From Nilaparvata lugens (taxonomy: Eukaryota; Arthropoda; Insecta; Hemiptera; Delphacidae): a stretch of DNA of 64,000 nucleotides. Of the stretch, positions 1-12,500 are shown piece by piece (positions within the stretch are counted from its first letter, which is position 1; each line of letters begins with the position of its first letter). The stretch covers positions 96,168,943 through 96,232,942 of the forward strand of contig NC_052518.1 in the NCBI RefSeq assembly GCF_014356525.2. The letters are read 5' to 3'. A model generated the notes under the pieces. That model worked only from the letters and a program-made list of their open reading frames with translations. It was not told the DNA's origin and made no database searches. The translations under genes were made by a program, and so were the position numbers.

Positions 1-391
1 AAATAAGAAATTTTGATCAAATATAATTTATAAGTATCTGTATATTACTAGCTGGCAGGGCTTGCTTCGCTCGCCTTATCCATCTAGCCAGGGGCTCCGC
101 CCCTGGGCCAACGGCTCTGGATCCAGAATTTATAACAGCAGACTCGTTTCGCTCGCCTACATTCTTCATTTGAGCTTGCTTCCCCCCGTTATAAGACTTG
201 AAGGCTCTTTCCAGCTAAATAAAACCGCCGATTTCGGGCGGTTTTTACGTTATTTCAAAACTCCATAACAACATTTTCAACCTCAGCTGAGCCTGTGTAC
301 CAAATTTGAATTAAAACGTTAGGAAAACGCTGTGAAACCACTTATCTTGGGCGTATCTTTGGCTTAATTTCTATCTTTAATTATTGTACAG
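1..391. other. Synj intron end with a Helitron/RTE-like repeat fragment
   Basis: About 48-205 holds short GC-rich inverted motifs (GGGGCTCCGCCCC, GCTTCGCTCGCC) after TTACTAGCTGGCAGGG. Such tails are common in insect Helitrons and RTE-like repeats. The open frame at 62-268 is repeat sequence, not a gene. Confidence 0.35.
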
Positions 392-548
392 GTGATGGAT
401 GTTGCACATTCTGCTGCCGAAAGTCAATTACAAGACACTCTTCCAGACACGAACAAGCAAGCAGCAATTGATCTTCTACTCGGCAATGCGGATGCTGCTG
501 AGCTAGCTGACAAAGCTAGATGTCTGCTGGCACCTTCAATTTTTTATG
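392..548 (+). CDS. Synj: Synj exon (first in window): Sac to 5-phosphatase linker
   Basis: The acceptor TTGTACAG ends at 391 and a GT donor follows at 549. The codons give DTNKQAAIDLLLGN, then LADKARCLL, which matches the conserved linker after the Sac domain of synaptojanins. It ends in phase 1. Upstream exons are outside the window. Confidence 0.85.
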
Positions 549-3500
549 GTATGAATTTGCTCACGGCTTAATCTACAAATAATGATATCGTGTGACCTGG
601 TTGGCTCAGGTCTGGTGTTGAGAGTTTTCAGATAAATTTCGATTTGTTAATCCTTCTATCTGTTCACGTTGGTATCAGTAATAAATTTCAAGTACAGACT
701 ACCGAGGCACATAATACATACAGAATGGAAACTATCAATCCAACCAATGCATTTTACATGACGCTAAGACTTGAGTGCACCAACACCACGTCATGTGACT
801 GCGCCATCTTGTAAGAAATTAAAATTGCCGCTACTATTATAATGCTAGACTTTCTTTCAAGATGGCGGATTTTGGCATCATGATACTAGCCGACTTTCCA
901 TTCTGTATTTATATATTCTGTGACCGAGGTATGAGTTATAACCGCTTTCAACTAATTTGGAACGGCTTAATCGGACCAGACTACCAGTAATGACTATTGC
1001 ATTTGAATATTCCACAGCAACTCACTATTCCATACTTTTCGCTCTTTCTATCACACAATTGTCTCACAGGTTTTCTTGCTGCTGTGCAATGTAAGGGTGG
1101 CCACTGACGACAGTTGTGTCATCACAGCGAAACACTATTTATTGTTCAAGTTCAGTTTTTGTATCTTCGATTTTTTGTATATCATTATAATTTGTCATTT
1201 TCCAGTGGTTTATTTATTGTTATTGTTTGTTTATTTAATGTTAGAAACCTCTGGCTGATGTCAAAACATGCATGATGTGCATGTAGGCGGCTATAGGTAC
1301 AAACATGTTCGTCATGCATGTCCTGTCACTGGACAGGTTTGCTCAGACTATATTTGAAAGATGTTCTTTTCAAATATTGCAATACATCGAATTGGTGAAT
1401 TTGTTTTTACAGTAGAGTATACAGATTGTTTGATCTAAATATGGAAAGTGATTCAAATTCGAAAATTTTCAATGTTATTTGCATTGTGAAAACTTTTAAA
1501 TCGCAATAGTATTTTACGTCACAAGGACAGGAAGTGGCAGTTTGCAAGGCCGGGAATGATGTTTCATTCGAGCCCTGCAGGAGACATTCACAGCCAAGTA
1601 ACGTACACAATTTTTTGTCATAATAGTTTAACGGGAAAGAATAATTTATTGGGAAATAGAAAACATTACCTGCTTGTGCTGAAGTTACTACGTGCATTCT
1701 ATAAACATAACCTAGTTTGCAAATTCCGAATCGGGAATTTTGTGTATGTTGTGTGTACAGTAAATTGTTCCATCACGTGACTAGTGTAAAATGTTCCCAT
1801 GGAACGCCATTTCAAAATCGTTGGTTCAAGCTTTTGGCGGGTACATATAAAGTTGATTTACACTAAAATGTGTCGTTTACTAGCTGCGTGAATGAAGAAA
1901 GGCTGTTTTACAAACTTACCGTCTAGAAAAGTGTGCATTTAATTTATTCCATTACATAGAGAAAAATTCATTTAATGAATGGTTATCAATCATCATAATT
2001 CTATGGTAAAGAAACAAACTATCAGCACATGCGCAGAGTAGCAAGCAGGCTACAATGATCGACCAATGAGAGCTCAGATAGTTGGAATAGGTTGGAACTG
2101 TACCAGGTCGGACAATTTACCACGCTTCGACTGTGGGGCAGGATTTTGGAACTGGAACTGGTTTCTGGTACAGAATCTGTCAAAACTCTTCCCATGGAAA
2201 GCGGAACTTTTCACCTGGTAAATTGTGAATCTGACAATTTACCACATTCCATGTACACAGAACGGGCCCTTTGTGATTCTAGTTGACAAAACTCCACCTG
2301 GAGCGCTGAAGACTGTTTTTTGTAGCAGTTTTGCTGTTCCTATTTCGGAACTAGGAAACATACTTGACTGTAAGAAAACATATGATTTCTTCACAGTATA
2401 GTATGCTGTAAAGAAATCACATGTCTGTTTGTTTGTTCTACAATGTTTACCGGCTTGATTTCATGCATGGAAAGAGTTGAAATTATGGAAAATGAGTACA
2501 AAAAAATGTACTTACTGAATAAAACTTTCTCTTAAATCAGTCGTTCCCTATTCTTCGTTCTTCGTCACCATTTTATATTCTTCTATGTTGTTACAGCTCC
2601 ATATCGTGTTTTAAGAGAGATGATTACACGTTCGCCTATGTACACAGAAAACAGGAAATTGCGAATTTCCATTGGCACATATAATGTTAATGGAGGAAAA
2701 CAATTTGGAGGCAGTGAATTCAAGTTAGTGCCATTGGCCGATTGGCTCTTGGATTGTTACAAATTCAAACAACGAAGATGCGCAGGTGTGTAATAATTTT
2801 ATCTATGAAAATAGCATTTTATATAACCGTTTTATAATGAGAGTCTTCAATGGACGAGTTAGATGTAGAGTTAAGACACATGTAAGTTTCATAACCGCTG
2901 AAAAATACAAATTTCCTATTTTGCTGAAGATGATGCGTGGTTGGAAAGGAGGATAATGAGGGATGAGAAATCCTACGGCTTCAAGTGAATTTCAAAAGAA
3001 GGAAAACTACTTGGCTCAAATTAGGCCTATAATTTAGCAGAATCGGCTCCTCAAGTGATCAGTCAACAGTCATCTAATTATTTTAGGATGAACATATTTA
3101 CATACAGAATATTTATCACAATAGAATGGAAAGTATATATTGTTTACCTTTTGTCTATTTGTTGATTGAGGCTGCAATATTTATAATCATTCCTATTTAA
3201 TTGGTTTTACACTTACTGAAATTATCGATCCTCTTGATAAAGTTGTTTGCCATGTAATTATTTCTCAGTCATTAGCTTGAAATTGAAATCTTCATTTGCT
3301 TGCAGGTCCCATTCGTAATCCAAATCTGAGAATTGGGCCTACAAACTTCGGTACAGAGATCTTTGCAATTGGAGTGCAAGACATCGTAGACTTGAACGCT
3401 GCTGATATAGATAGCGCTAGGTATGTAATTCATTATATTTTATTGCCGAGAGGTGAATTCTTCGCTCTCTTATTGGAGAACCTTTTCTATAGGAACCATT

Positions 3501-6500
3501 GTTTTGAAGGTATAAAACCACTATTTGACAGGACCATATTTGTTGTTTATGAAACAACTTTTATTTTATACAACTTGATGCATAGCATACCAGATATCGA
3601 AACATACTCTAGTCAGGCATAAAGCGTTCCAAATATAGCTATTATAGAAACGAAAATCAAACTAAGCTGGAGGTGACCCAAGGAAGTTTTAGAGTGTTGT
3701 GAACGGGCAAGCCAAAATTTGCGGCGATGAGGCGTTGCACCATGCGGCGATGAGGCGTTGCACCATGCGGTGATGAGCGTTGCACCATGCGGTGATGAGG
3801 CGTTGCACCATGCGGTGATGAGGCGTTGCACCATGCGGCGATGAGGCGTTGCACCATGCGGCGATGAGGCGTTGCACCATGCGGTGATGAGGCGTTGCAC
3901 CATGCGGTGATGAGGCGTTGCACCATGCGGCGATGAGGCGTTGCACCATGCGCCCTGTCTTACAGGAACAGCTTCTCAGTTGTGGGCGCATGAGAAGCGG
4001 CTCAAACGGAATACCATCCAAACTAATTAAATACATTACATAATCCATTATTCCAATTCTCCCCTTTTTTGGACCACAGTTCTTGGTAAATGCGTATATC
4101 ATTATAGTTGTTATTTGCATGTGTTCATTATTTTATATATTTTGCTATATTTACAGTTTGGCTTGAGACAGGATAAGGGCACATCACACGCGTTACTTGA
4201 ATTAATTAAGTAACACTAGATGAGAAGTAGGCAACAAAAAATGTGTCTTGATAATAACATTCCTCTACCTGGCAAAGGCATTCGTTTCTATAGACAGGCA
4301 AAAACTCAACTAAACTCCGATATTCTGGTATATAGGCCTAATCCCTTGACTGGTTACTTGGAAAATCACTCTCAAAATGTTTCCATCAATTTCATAAAAA
4401 ACGAGCATGCTAACATTCATATTGAGTGGTTGATGGCTGTGCCCTTGGTCCTGTTATTGATCTATGTTAAAAACCTGACAATAGTCAAGAGTAAAAGGAA
4501 GAATATTGCTGTTGGCCTATGATACAGTTGTGGTGTCTTCAGGAATGAGCTGAGCAGGCATCCTCGGACCTGGACAAGATAAATGGTTTGGCCAATCTTT
4601 TTTAGACGGGAAGGTCATCCTAGCCCTAAATTGGTGTGATCAACCTCGTTGAGCAAAATTGTCATATGTCATTAACATTTTATAAATCTATCATAAATTT
4701 GTGCTCTTTTCCCGCGCACGGTTCTAGAGTCAATGTGAGGGAACAATTCACATTGATTATATTATTACTTTCCTTGCCCTTATTACCATGGGTAACGAAA
4801 GTATTGCTTTCCAAAAAAATTAAGGTATAATTTCAAGTTTTCTATACGTTTCAAGGTCTGTGTGTGTGTGTGTGTGTTTGTATGTCTGTGAACACGATAA
4901 CTCCATTCCTAATCAACCGATTGACTTGAAATTTTAAACTTATTGTCCTTATACCTTGAGGATCCGACAATAAGAAATTCAAGATGGCGGATAATTACTA
5001 AAAATCCATGTTTTTCACGGTTTTCTCGAAAACTGCTCTAACGATTTTCTTCAAATTTATACCCTGGATAGCTATTTATAAGCCCTATCGACTGACATGA
5101 GTCTCATTTCTGGGAAAACTTCAGGAGCTCCGTAATATTCATGAGAAAAATAGTTTTTGTTGAATTCCTATCACGATTTTCTCAAAAATGACTTGACCGA
5201 TTTTTGTCAAATTCATACCCTGTATAGTTATTTATCAGCTCTATCAACTGGCATGAGTCTCCTTCCTGGGAAACTAACAGTGGGTCCACCCCATCCTTGA
5301 GAAATGGACTCTGTAATCTCCTTCTCGTGCATGATGTAGGTAGAGCAGTTTATTCAAAAGCAGTTTACACATAGTCGAGATATTTCATCTGTAGAATAGC
5401 TGCTTTGACAACTTTTAAAGAATCATCGAATTTCACAATTTACACAAAGGAAAATGTACCCTGAAAACGATTATATATAATAGTATGATCGTAGTTTTGA
5501 ATATGTAGCCGCCAATCGTCATTATATTATTATTCCCCTAAATTATTCTCGTTTAAGAATGAGGCTTGCAATGAACAAGGAAAGTCATGTGAATGTGTGT
5601 GTACCACACCAGATTTTTTATTTGTAAAGTATTTTTTACTTCGAAAATAGAAAAATGAATTGAGTTACTTTTTGCTATTAAAAAGAACGACTAGCAGACA
5701 GATTATTTTACAATAAATGAATTAACCACTCACTGTGACAACGAGATCTTTCGACAGGTCCGCCATCTTGTTGGTTGTACTCATAGACAACTGGAAGGAT
5801 AGGATGGCAATTTTTAGTGTGCTGTTATTGGTGTCTATTGGGTTTGTTATGGCTGAGAAGCTAATCAAAGAGGATGTGGCATTTGAAGTTGGTTTGTTCG
5901 TTTAATATGCATTGTCTATTGCTTTTAAATTGGGAGTATATTTCAAATTGTTCTATTGTGTCTAGTTCTGGTCCTTTGTTTTTTATGTGTATTATTTGTA
6001 GGTTGGTATTTATGTTTGTGTTTTTCTTGTATTAGGTGGTCGGCAAATGCAGATTCTGTTTTTGTTTTTAGTCGTTGAATATGTTGCTTGTATGTTTGAT
6101 TGAAAGAACGGCCTGTATTTCCAATGTGAAATTTATCACATTCAGGGCATTTCACCTTGTATATTCCTGCGACAAAAAATAAAACATGCACGCAAATCAA
6201 TAAAAGAGAAAAGATTCAGGACAACAGAAAACTCACACCCCCAGAAGTATACAAGCTAAAATGCCCTGAATGTGATGAAGTTTACATTCTAAATTTTCTA
6301 TCTACTAATAATAAGCAGTTCGTGATGGAAAACAACATTGATGAATTGCATTATTGTCATGTAGTCAATAGTGTGGGATTGTCATGTCAATAGTGTGGGA
6401 CACCGATTTCGTATTGCTATGACTATCTCAATAAATTCACCTTTTACTCAAATTTCTAATTAACATAAGTTTACATAAAAAGTATTTTTGAGTTGAATTG

Positions 6501-9500
6501 TAAATCCATACAGCAACAGTTCATCTGTCGTAACCCTCTGTCTATTGCATGAGAAACCGTAGTTGGCTAGGTAATTTTTCTTCTTTCATTCTACCGGAAC
6601 ACCCCCACCATGAAGCCTGTTGTTTTTGTATTATTTGTATTTTTGTTTCTTATTGTGGTTAAAAAATGAATTCACAGTTGCAGGCAAATTCAACTCAAGT
6701 ATTACTATCGTTCACAAATATTTCAACGAGCGCTCTAATATTCTACCGTATTTTGGTCTGTTTACAGTGCAGAAAATGCGAAAGAATGGGGGCGAGATCT
6801 ATTGAGAGTGATTTGTCGGGATGAGGAATACACAATTCTGACCTATGTGCAGTTGCTTGGAGTCTGCTTGTACATTTTTGTCAAACCTCGCCTCATACAA
6901 TACATACGAGATGTGGACGTGGGTTCGGTGAAAACGGGACTAGAAGGCGCCACTGGTGGTTAGTTTACTTCAAATTACATGCATATATTTCTCACTTTTT
7001 TATCATGTGTCAGAGTCATGGAAAGTGTTTTACACATTTGTGAAAACTAATTTCTCACCACATACTTTTTTAATATGTAAAACGTTACTTATGTATTTTT
7101 TGTGGTAATAAAAAACTATTTGAATTCCATATAAACTAGTTCGTGTGGAATATGGATCGACAATGATGTGACAATTTTCAAACTTGGTGATATTTTAATT
7201 CTCAATCTGATTAGTTTAAGAAAATTGAGTATTTGTAGCCGTCAAATGTGTAAGCATATTGGAGTGTTCTGTGCTTGAAGGAGATTTCAAGTTGTCTTTA
7301 ATGTCCTGCAGTAGGCTACTGTAAAGTGAAGTGTATGGTCAAATATCATCACGTAAACTATGTAAAACTCGAAACAGATAAGGGACACTTATATTCTATC
7401 TGAAATCTTACTATTGTCAAACTTATTTAGAGGTGACTTCCAAGTCAAAGCTTGGCCTACGAATTACATACAATAAGAAGCAAGCATGAAAGCTTGTCGG
7501 TCACATTTAGAACAGAATGTTATCGGATGGGCAGGTTAAGTTGTCGGTCCCCGCTGAAGTATGACAGTCGTAAGGACCATTGACTGCCTGAATTATTGAG
7601 GCAAGGTGGGACATTCCCACAAGGGACTTGCCACCAAAAAATTCCTTATGAATTGACTTTGGAGCAGAATGCTGATCAGATTTGAATGTTGAAAGAAACT
7701 ATAAGAATTATTCAACTTATAATTTTTTTTAGCTAAGCTAGAGAGTTATTCACAAAGAAGGTTTTAACAGCAGTTTGAGTCTGCCATCAAGAGTAGTAAC
7801 TGCTCGAGGGAAATACTCGAAAGAAATGAAAATGAGTGTGATTAGATGTGTATATGTAATAAGATTGGTTGACCATTACAGGGAATAAGGGAGCAGTGGC
7901 GGTACGATTTACGGTGTACAGCTCATCGGTGGCGTTTGTTTGCGCTCATTTAGTCGCCGCTGGCCCATCGCAGGTAGCCCAAACAAACGCTCAACTCGAT
8001 AAAATCACCAGCCAAATGTCATTTTCTGTGAGTAGAATGTTTCTTATGTTTCAAACAACATGTCAATTATTTTAGACAATCAATTGACTGACGGCATTTC
8101 ATTTAAAACATCAAAATAGTGTGTTAATACATCGCACTTCGGAGTGGATCAAGAAACCATCATCTTTAAAATGTTTTATAAAGATATCTTTAATGTTTTT
8201 ATTTTTTATAAATGTCTTTAATTTTTCATTACAGGACTACAGTATTCAATAGAAATATTGCAGATATCGGTTACCAAACGACAATTTAGGCTTAGCTGTG
8301 ATGCCAGCTTTGACAGTCTATTAACGTCACTATCCAAATGTCCAACTGAATATGAATTTAAAAATTTTGTTGTAGCTGGTGACTTTGATATTAATGTAAT
8401 TGATTCTAGTGCCAGGGAAACGGTTGATTTCAGATAATAACTTGCATCAGGATAAATTCAAAGTTTTTGTCATGGTCTGAAGTTCTGATTTTTGTTTTAG
8501 GAAAATATTATTGCTTTCTAACGGCGATTTCATTTTTTCTGCAATATTAGGCTACCGAACGTAGAAAAGCTAAAAAGGATGCCTGATTGGATAAATTAGT
8601 CTGTATTAGCTTTAAATAATTGTGTTTTGATAGCTTACAATAAGTATAGAATGAATCAATACTTCATGATAAATGTATATTTAAATATGTAAAGAAGCTT
8701 TAGTTACAGACATGAACTAAAACGGGCTAATTTTCAGTAAAACGCACTGAAGTTAAAGGACTTGAAATAAATGTTGTGCAGTTTGGAGAATTATCGGTTA
8801 AATCTCTAAGCCTTTAAGACACACAACAGGAGATACTCGAGTCACACCTGATGACTTGATCGAATATCTTGTCACATCTGTTCTGAAGCTATGATAAAGT
8901 CTTGATTAATATTTCTAAATTCATTATTTTCAATTCTAATATTTGGATGTGCTAAGTTTACATAAACTGAAATACTCTATTCTGAAACTACCAAAAGGCA
9001 TGACAGGCTTTTGAACTTGTGTTGAAATCCTAGTTGATGAACTGTCATTTGTTGTCAAAAATAACAGCTGGTTTGTATCGAAATATGACTTGATAATCAT
9101 TAATTTATGATCTCCTAATTGCTTGGACCTATAGTTTTGTGTTCTGCTCCGTATCACTTTTGTCAATTATTTCCCAAACGTTGATTTGGAGCATATGAAG
9201 TGAGTGATAAACTTGGCTAATTCTAATTTGAATAGTGAATACTGAAATTTGTCTGCGATTTTACAGGGACGATCTCTAAACAGCCATGACTATGTATTCT
9301 GGTGCGGCGACTTCAACTACCGCGTTGACATGAGCCGAGAAGACATTATGAAGTGTCTCAATGAGGGCAAACGACTAGCTGCTTTTGCTCAAGATCAGCT
9401 TGTGGTAATCACCGTTTTAGTATTATACATCTAATATTTCTAGAATATCATTCCAAGTAAATTGTAGGAATAGACTTTACTTGTTTCTTTCAGCTGGAAA

Positions 9501-12500
9501 TCGGCAGATCAATAAGCGTAAGCTTGAGCTTGCTCTTTTGGGCACGTAGTTTGCTGCTAATTCTTTATTTTGTTTCATGAATACGGTGTATATTCTATAG
9601 TCTATTGATTTTTTTTGTAATGTTATGAGGAATAAATAGATGAAAGCAATGATTAGCAGTATGGAAAAAGGCTTTGCAACGAATCAACAGATGGTTCACA
9701 GAAAATTCACTTTGGCTAAATCTAAGTAGAACCAATCTCATAGCGTTAGTTCTCTGTTAGATGAAGTGAAAATGAGAATGACTCATCGATGATGAGCTTG
9801 TAGTGTCCTGTTTTGGATGCAAGGTTTCTGGGGATGGAACTGTAGGCAAATTTGAAGTGGGATAAGCAAATGAAACTTCAAAAACGATTGTACCATGCGC
9901 TCATTGCTCTGAGGACTGTTGAATCAAACTCAAATCTCAAAACAGGCTTAAGGTTCATCATGGATATTTTCTATCACTTGATAAGATTTAGCATTTTGGT
10001 CGAATGAAAATTACACTCACACAAGTTTAAAAAAGTGAAAGGCGAAAGAAGGCTGTCCGAAGGTATGGATTCTACTTCATCTTGTAAGCCCATATTCAGA
10101 AGATTTGTAACTCAACCATATTCTATTCATCAAGAAAATTTATTGTTCATGATTTAACAATACATTTTATGACTGAGATAAAATATGTTGTTTGTTTATT
10201 AGATTTCTGAATAGCCTACAAACATTATTTAGCAACGGTTCGGATTGGAAATGGATAGAAATAGACCTATCTACTGTTTTTCTAAAACAAGGATAGCAAA
10301 CCAATGTTAATCAGGTGATGCATGAATGTCAACTATTTTTTCAACGAAATTCTATAATAATTATTCTAATTACCTTTATTGGAGGGAGAAACTTTTCCTC
10401 ACAGAAATTCCGTGGGAATAACAATTAATCAGTTTTTGGTGAAGCACAAACATTTCAGTTGGAATTATTTAATCACGATTTTCATATTCTATCATTGATT
10501 TACAGAAAGAGCAACAATCTGGGAGAATTTTTCCAAATTTCCTAGAGGGCCATATCAACTTCGACCCAACTTCGAAGTACGAACCATTTTCTCTGGAGTA
10601 CGATACTAGCGACATGGAAACATCGCCTGCATGGACTGACAGAGTTCTATGGAGGAGGAAGAAGCAGTTTTATGAACATGGTAGGAATTTATTGATTACA
10701 TGTGAATTAATGCAACAGAATTTATTCCCTATTTTATACACATCATTACAGGTTTACAATTGTCTCAATTTATTAGAAATCAATCATATGAAGACGTGCC
10801 TAGATATACCATAAAGCCTGTGTGTAGGTACGAGTTGCTGTATTATTTCAAGTAATGTTACTCATGCTTACTTTGATTTTATACAATTAAAATTGAAAAC
10901 AAATACTTAGTATTCAATATTATGGTACAAGGGCTAATCTATTCTTGAAACTTGAGTTATTTCTTGTAATTTATATGCTTTCCTATTAACAATGAACCAA
11001 TTGAAGATTGAATTTGGAGAAGAATTTTCCGTGAGAGTTAGTCGATTACTAGCCAAGAAGTTTTTGTGTTTTGAAATAAAAAGTAAGTTTTAAGTATATA
11101 TAAGATTAAATCGGTCATTTACTTTCACTTTGTAAGAATTGTCAACTCTTCTTGGGATACTATTTTTTGCCATATCTCCTGTGTTTTTCAGGTATATGAC
11201 ATTTTGTAGGTGACTGTTTTGTATATCCTCTTGTATAGAATGCTGCCGTCTGTCAATTAACACGTTGCACAATTCCCCTCTTGATAATGACTTGTGGTAA
11301 TTTTAAATGGATTCACTATTAATAGGATACCATATATAGGATAGAACAGAAAATAAAGTTTGTATTGATTTTACATGATTGAAGTGGACAAGTTCCAAAA
11401 CATTGTCTTAGAAGAGCTTGTAGTTTGAATGAATCGTTCTCTCATATTGATATCGATTGAAATGTTTCAGATGCTGGATGGAGTCAAGGTAGATGTCTGT
11501 TCTACGGTAGAGCCGAACTGGTCCAAAGCGACCATCGACCTGTCATTTCTATTATCGAAATCGACATTCAGCAAATTGACAAAGAGAAGCGATCCGAAGT
11601 GTTTGATCGCGTCATCAATGATCTTGGACCACCCGATGCCACTTTCACTATCCAGGTAACTATTTTTATTTATTCATCAGTCTTTTTTTTCATTTTTAAA
11701 ATATGCCGCTCCTGAATCGATCTGCACAAATATACCTACATGCCAGGAGTTACCTTAATTTCACAATAGAATGAAGTTTGATTGCAATGTAAGGTGAGCA
11801 TAGTTAGTTTCTACATAGTAGTTGGCGCACATATGCACAGCACAGCACAAAGGCTTCATTTTTGTACTATAAGTACTCGTATTGCGGCAACACATGCAAT
11901 CAATTACTTCGATCAACACAACACATTTCACATGTTTTGTGAGTGTGCTTTCTATTTTGCTTTCCTCGCCCTTGAAGATTTCTATAAGTTTCAAGGTACC
12001 AGAGTTGAAAAAATTGTTTTTTGCTATTAGCCTGTGTTGTGTGTGTGTGTGTGTGTGTGTCCTTGATATATCGTGTCCTTGAACGCGATATCTTCATTCC
12101 TAATTAACGGATTGACTTTTTATTTTAAACCTTAGGTCCTTATACCATGAGGATCGGCCCTGCAGAAATTCAATAGAATACAATAAAAACTAATTCGTAC
12201 CCTAGATATTCTTCTATATATAACCTATCTTTAACTGATAGAGTTGTATCTCCATAGAGCTAAAGAGCTCTATCTCTAATACTCTATTTAATAGAGTTAT
12301 TCATAAGCCCTATCAACTATCATGAGTCTCGTTTCTGGCAAAATAGCAGAAGCTCCACCACATTCTTCAGAAGGTAATATGAAGTATGACAGTCGTAAGG
12401 CCCATGGACGGCTTAAATTATATATTCAGGCGAGGTGGAACTTCCGTCAACAACTCCCCACCCACCAAAAAAGTCATATGAATATTTATTTTCGGCACAC

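Noticed and set aside
3613..4120. Three overlapping minus-strand ORFs with HHRMVQRLI-type repeats
   Set aside because: They are the same 23-bp minisatellite read in three frames. There is no start context and no homology, and it lies within a Synj intron.
4220..4522. 100-residue ORF with a hydrophobic stretch
   Set aside because: It lies in a Synj intron on the coding strand, has no recognisable motif, and its composition matches non-coding AT-rich sequence.
6956..6958. Donor at 6959 for the Synj exon (better consensus GTTAGT)
   Set aside because: It would add one Gly into the strongly conserved ATGNKGAVA motif. The donor at 6956 keeps the motif, though transcripts are needed to settle it.
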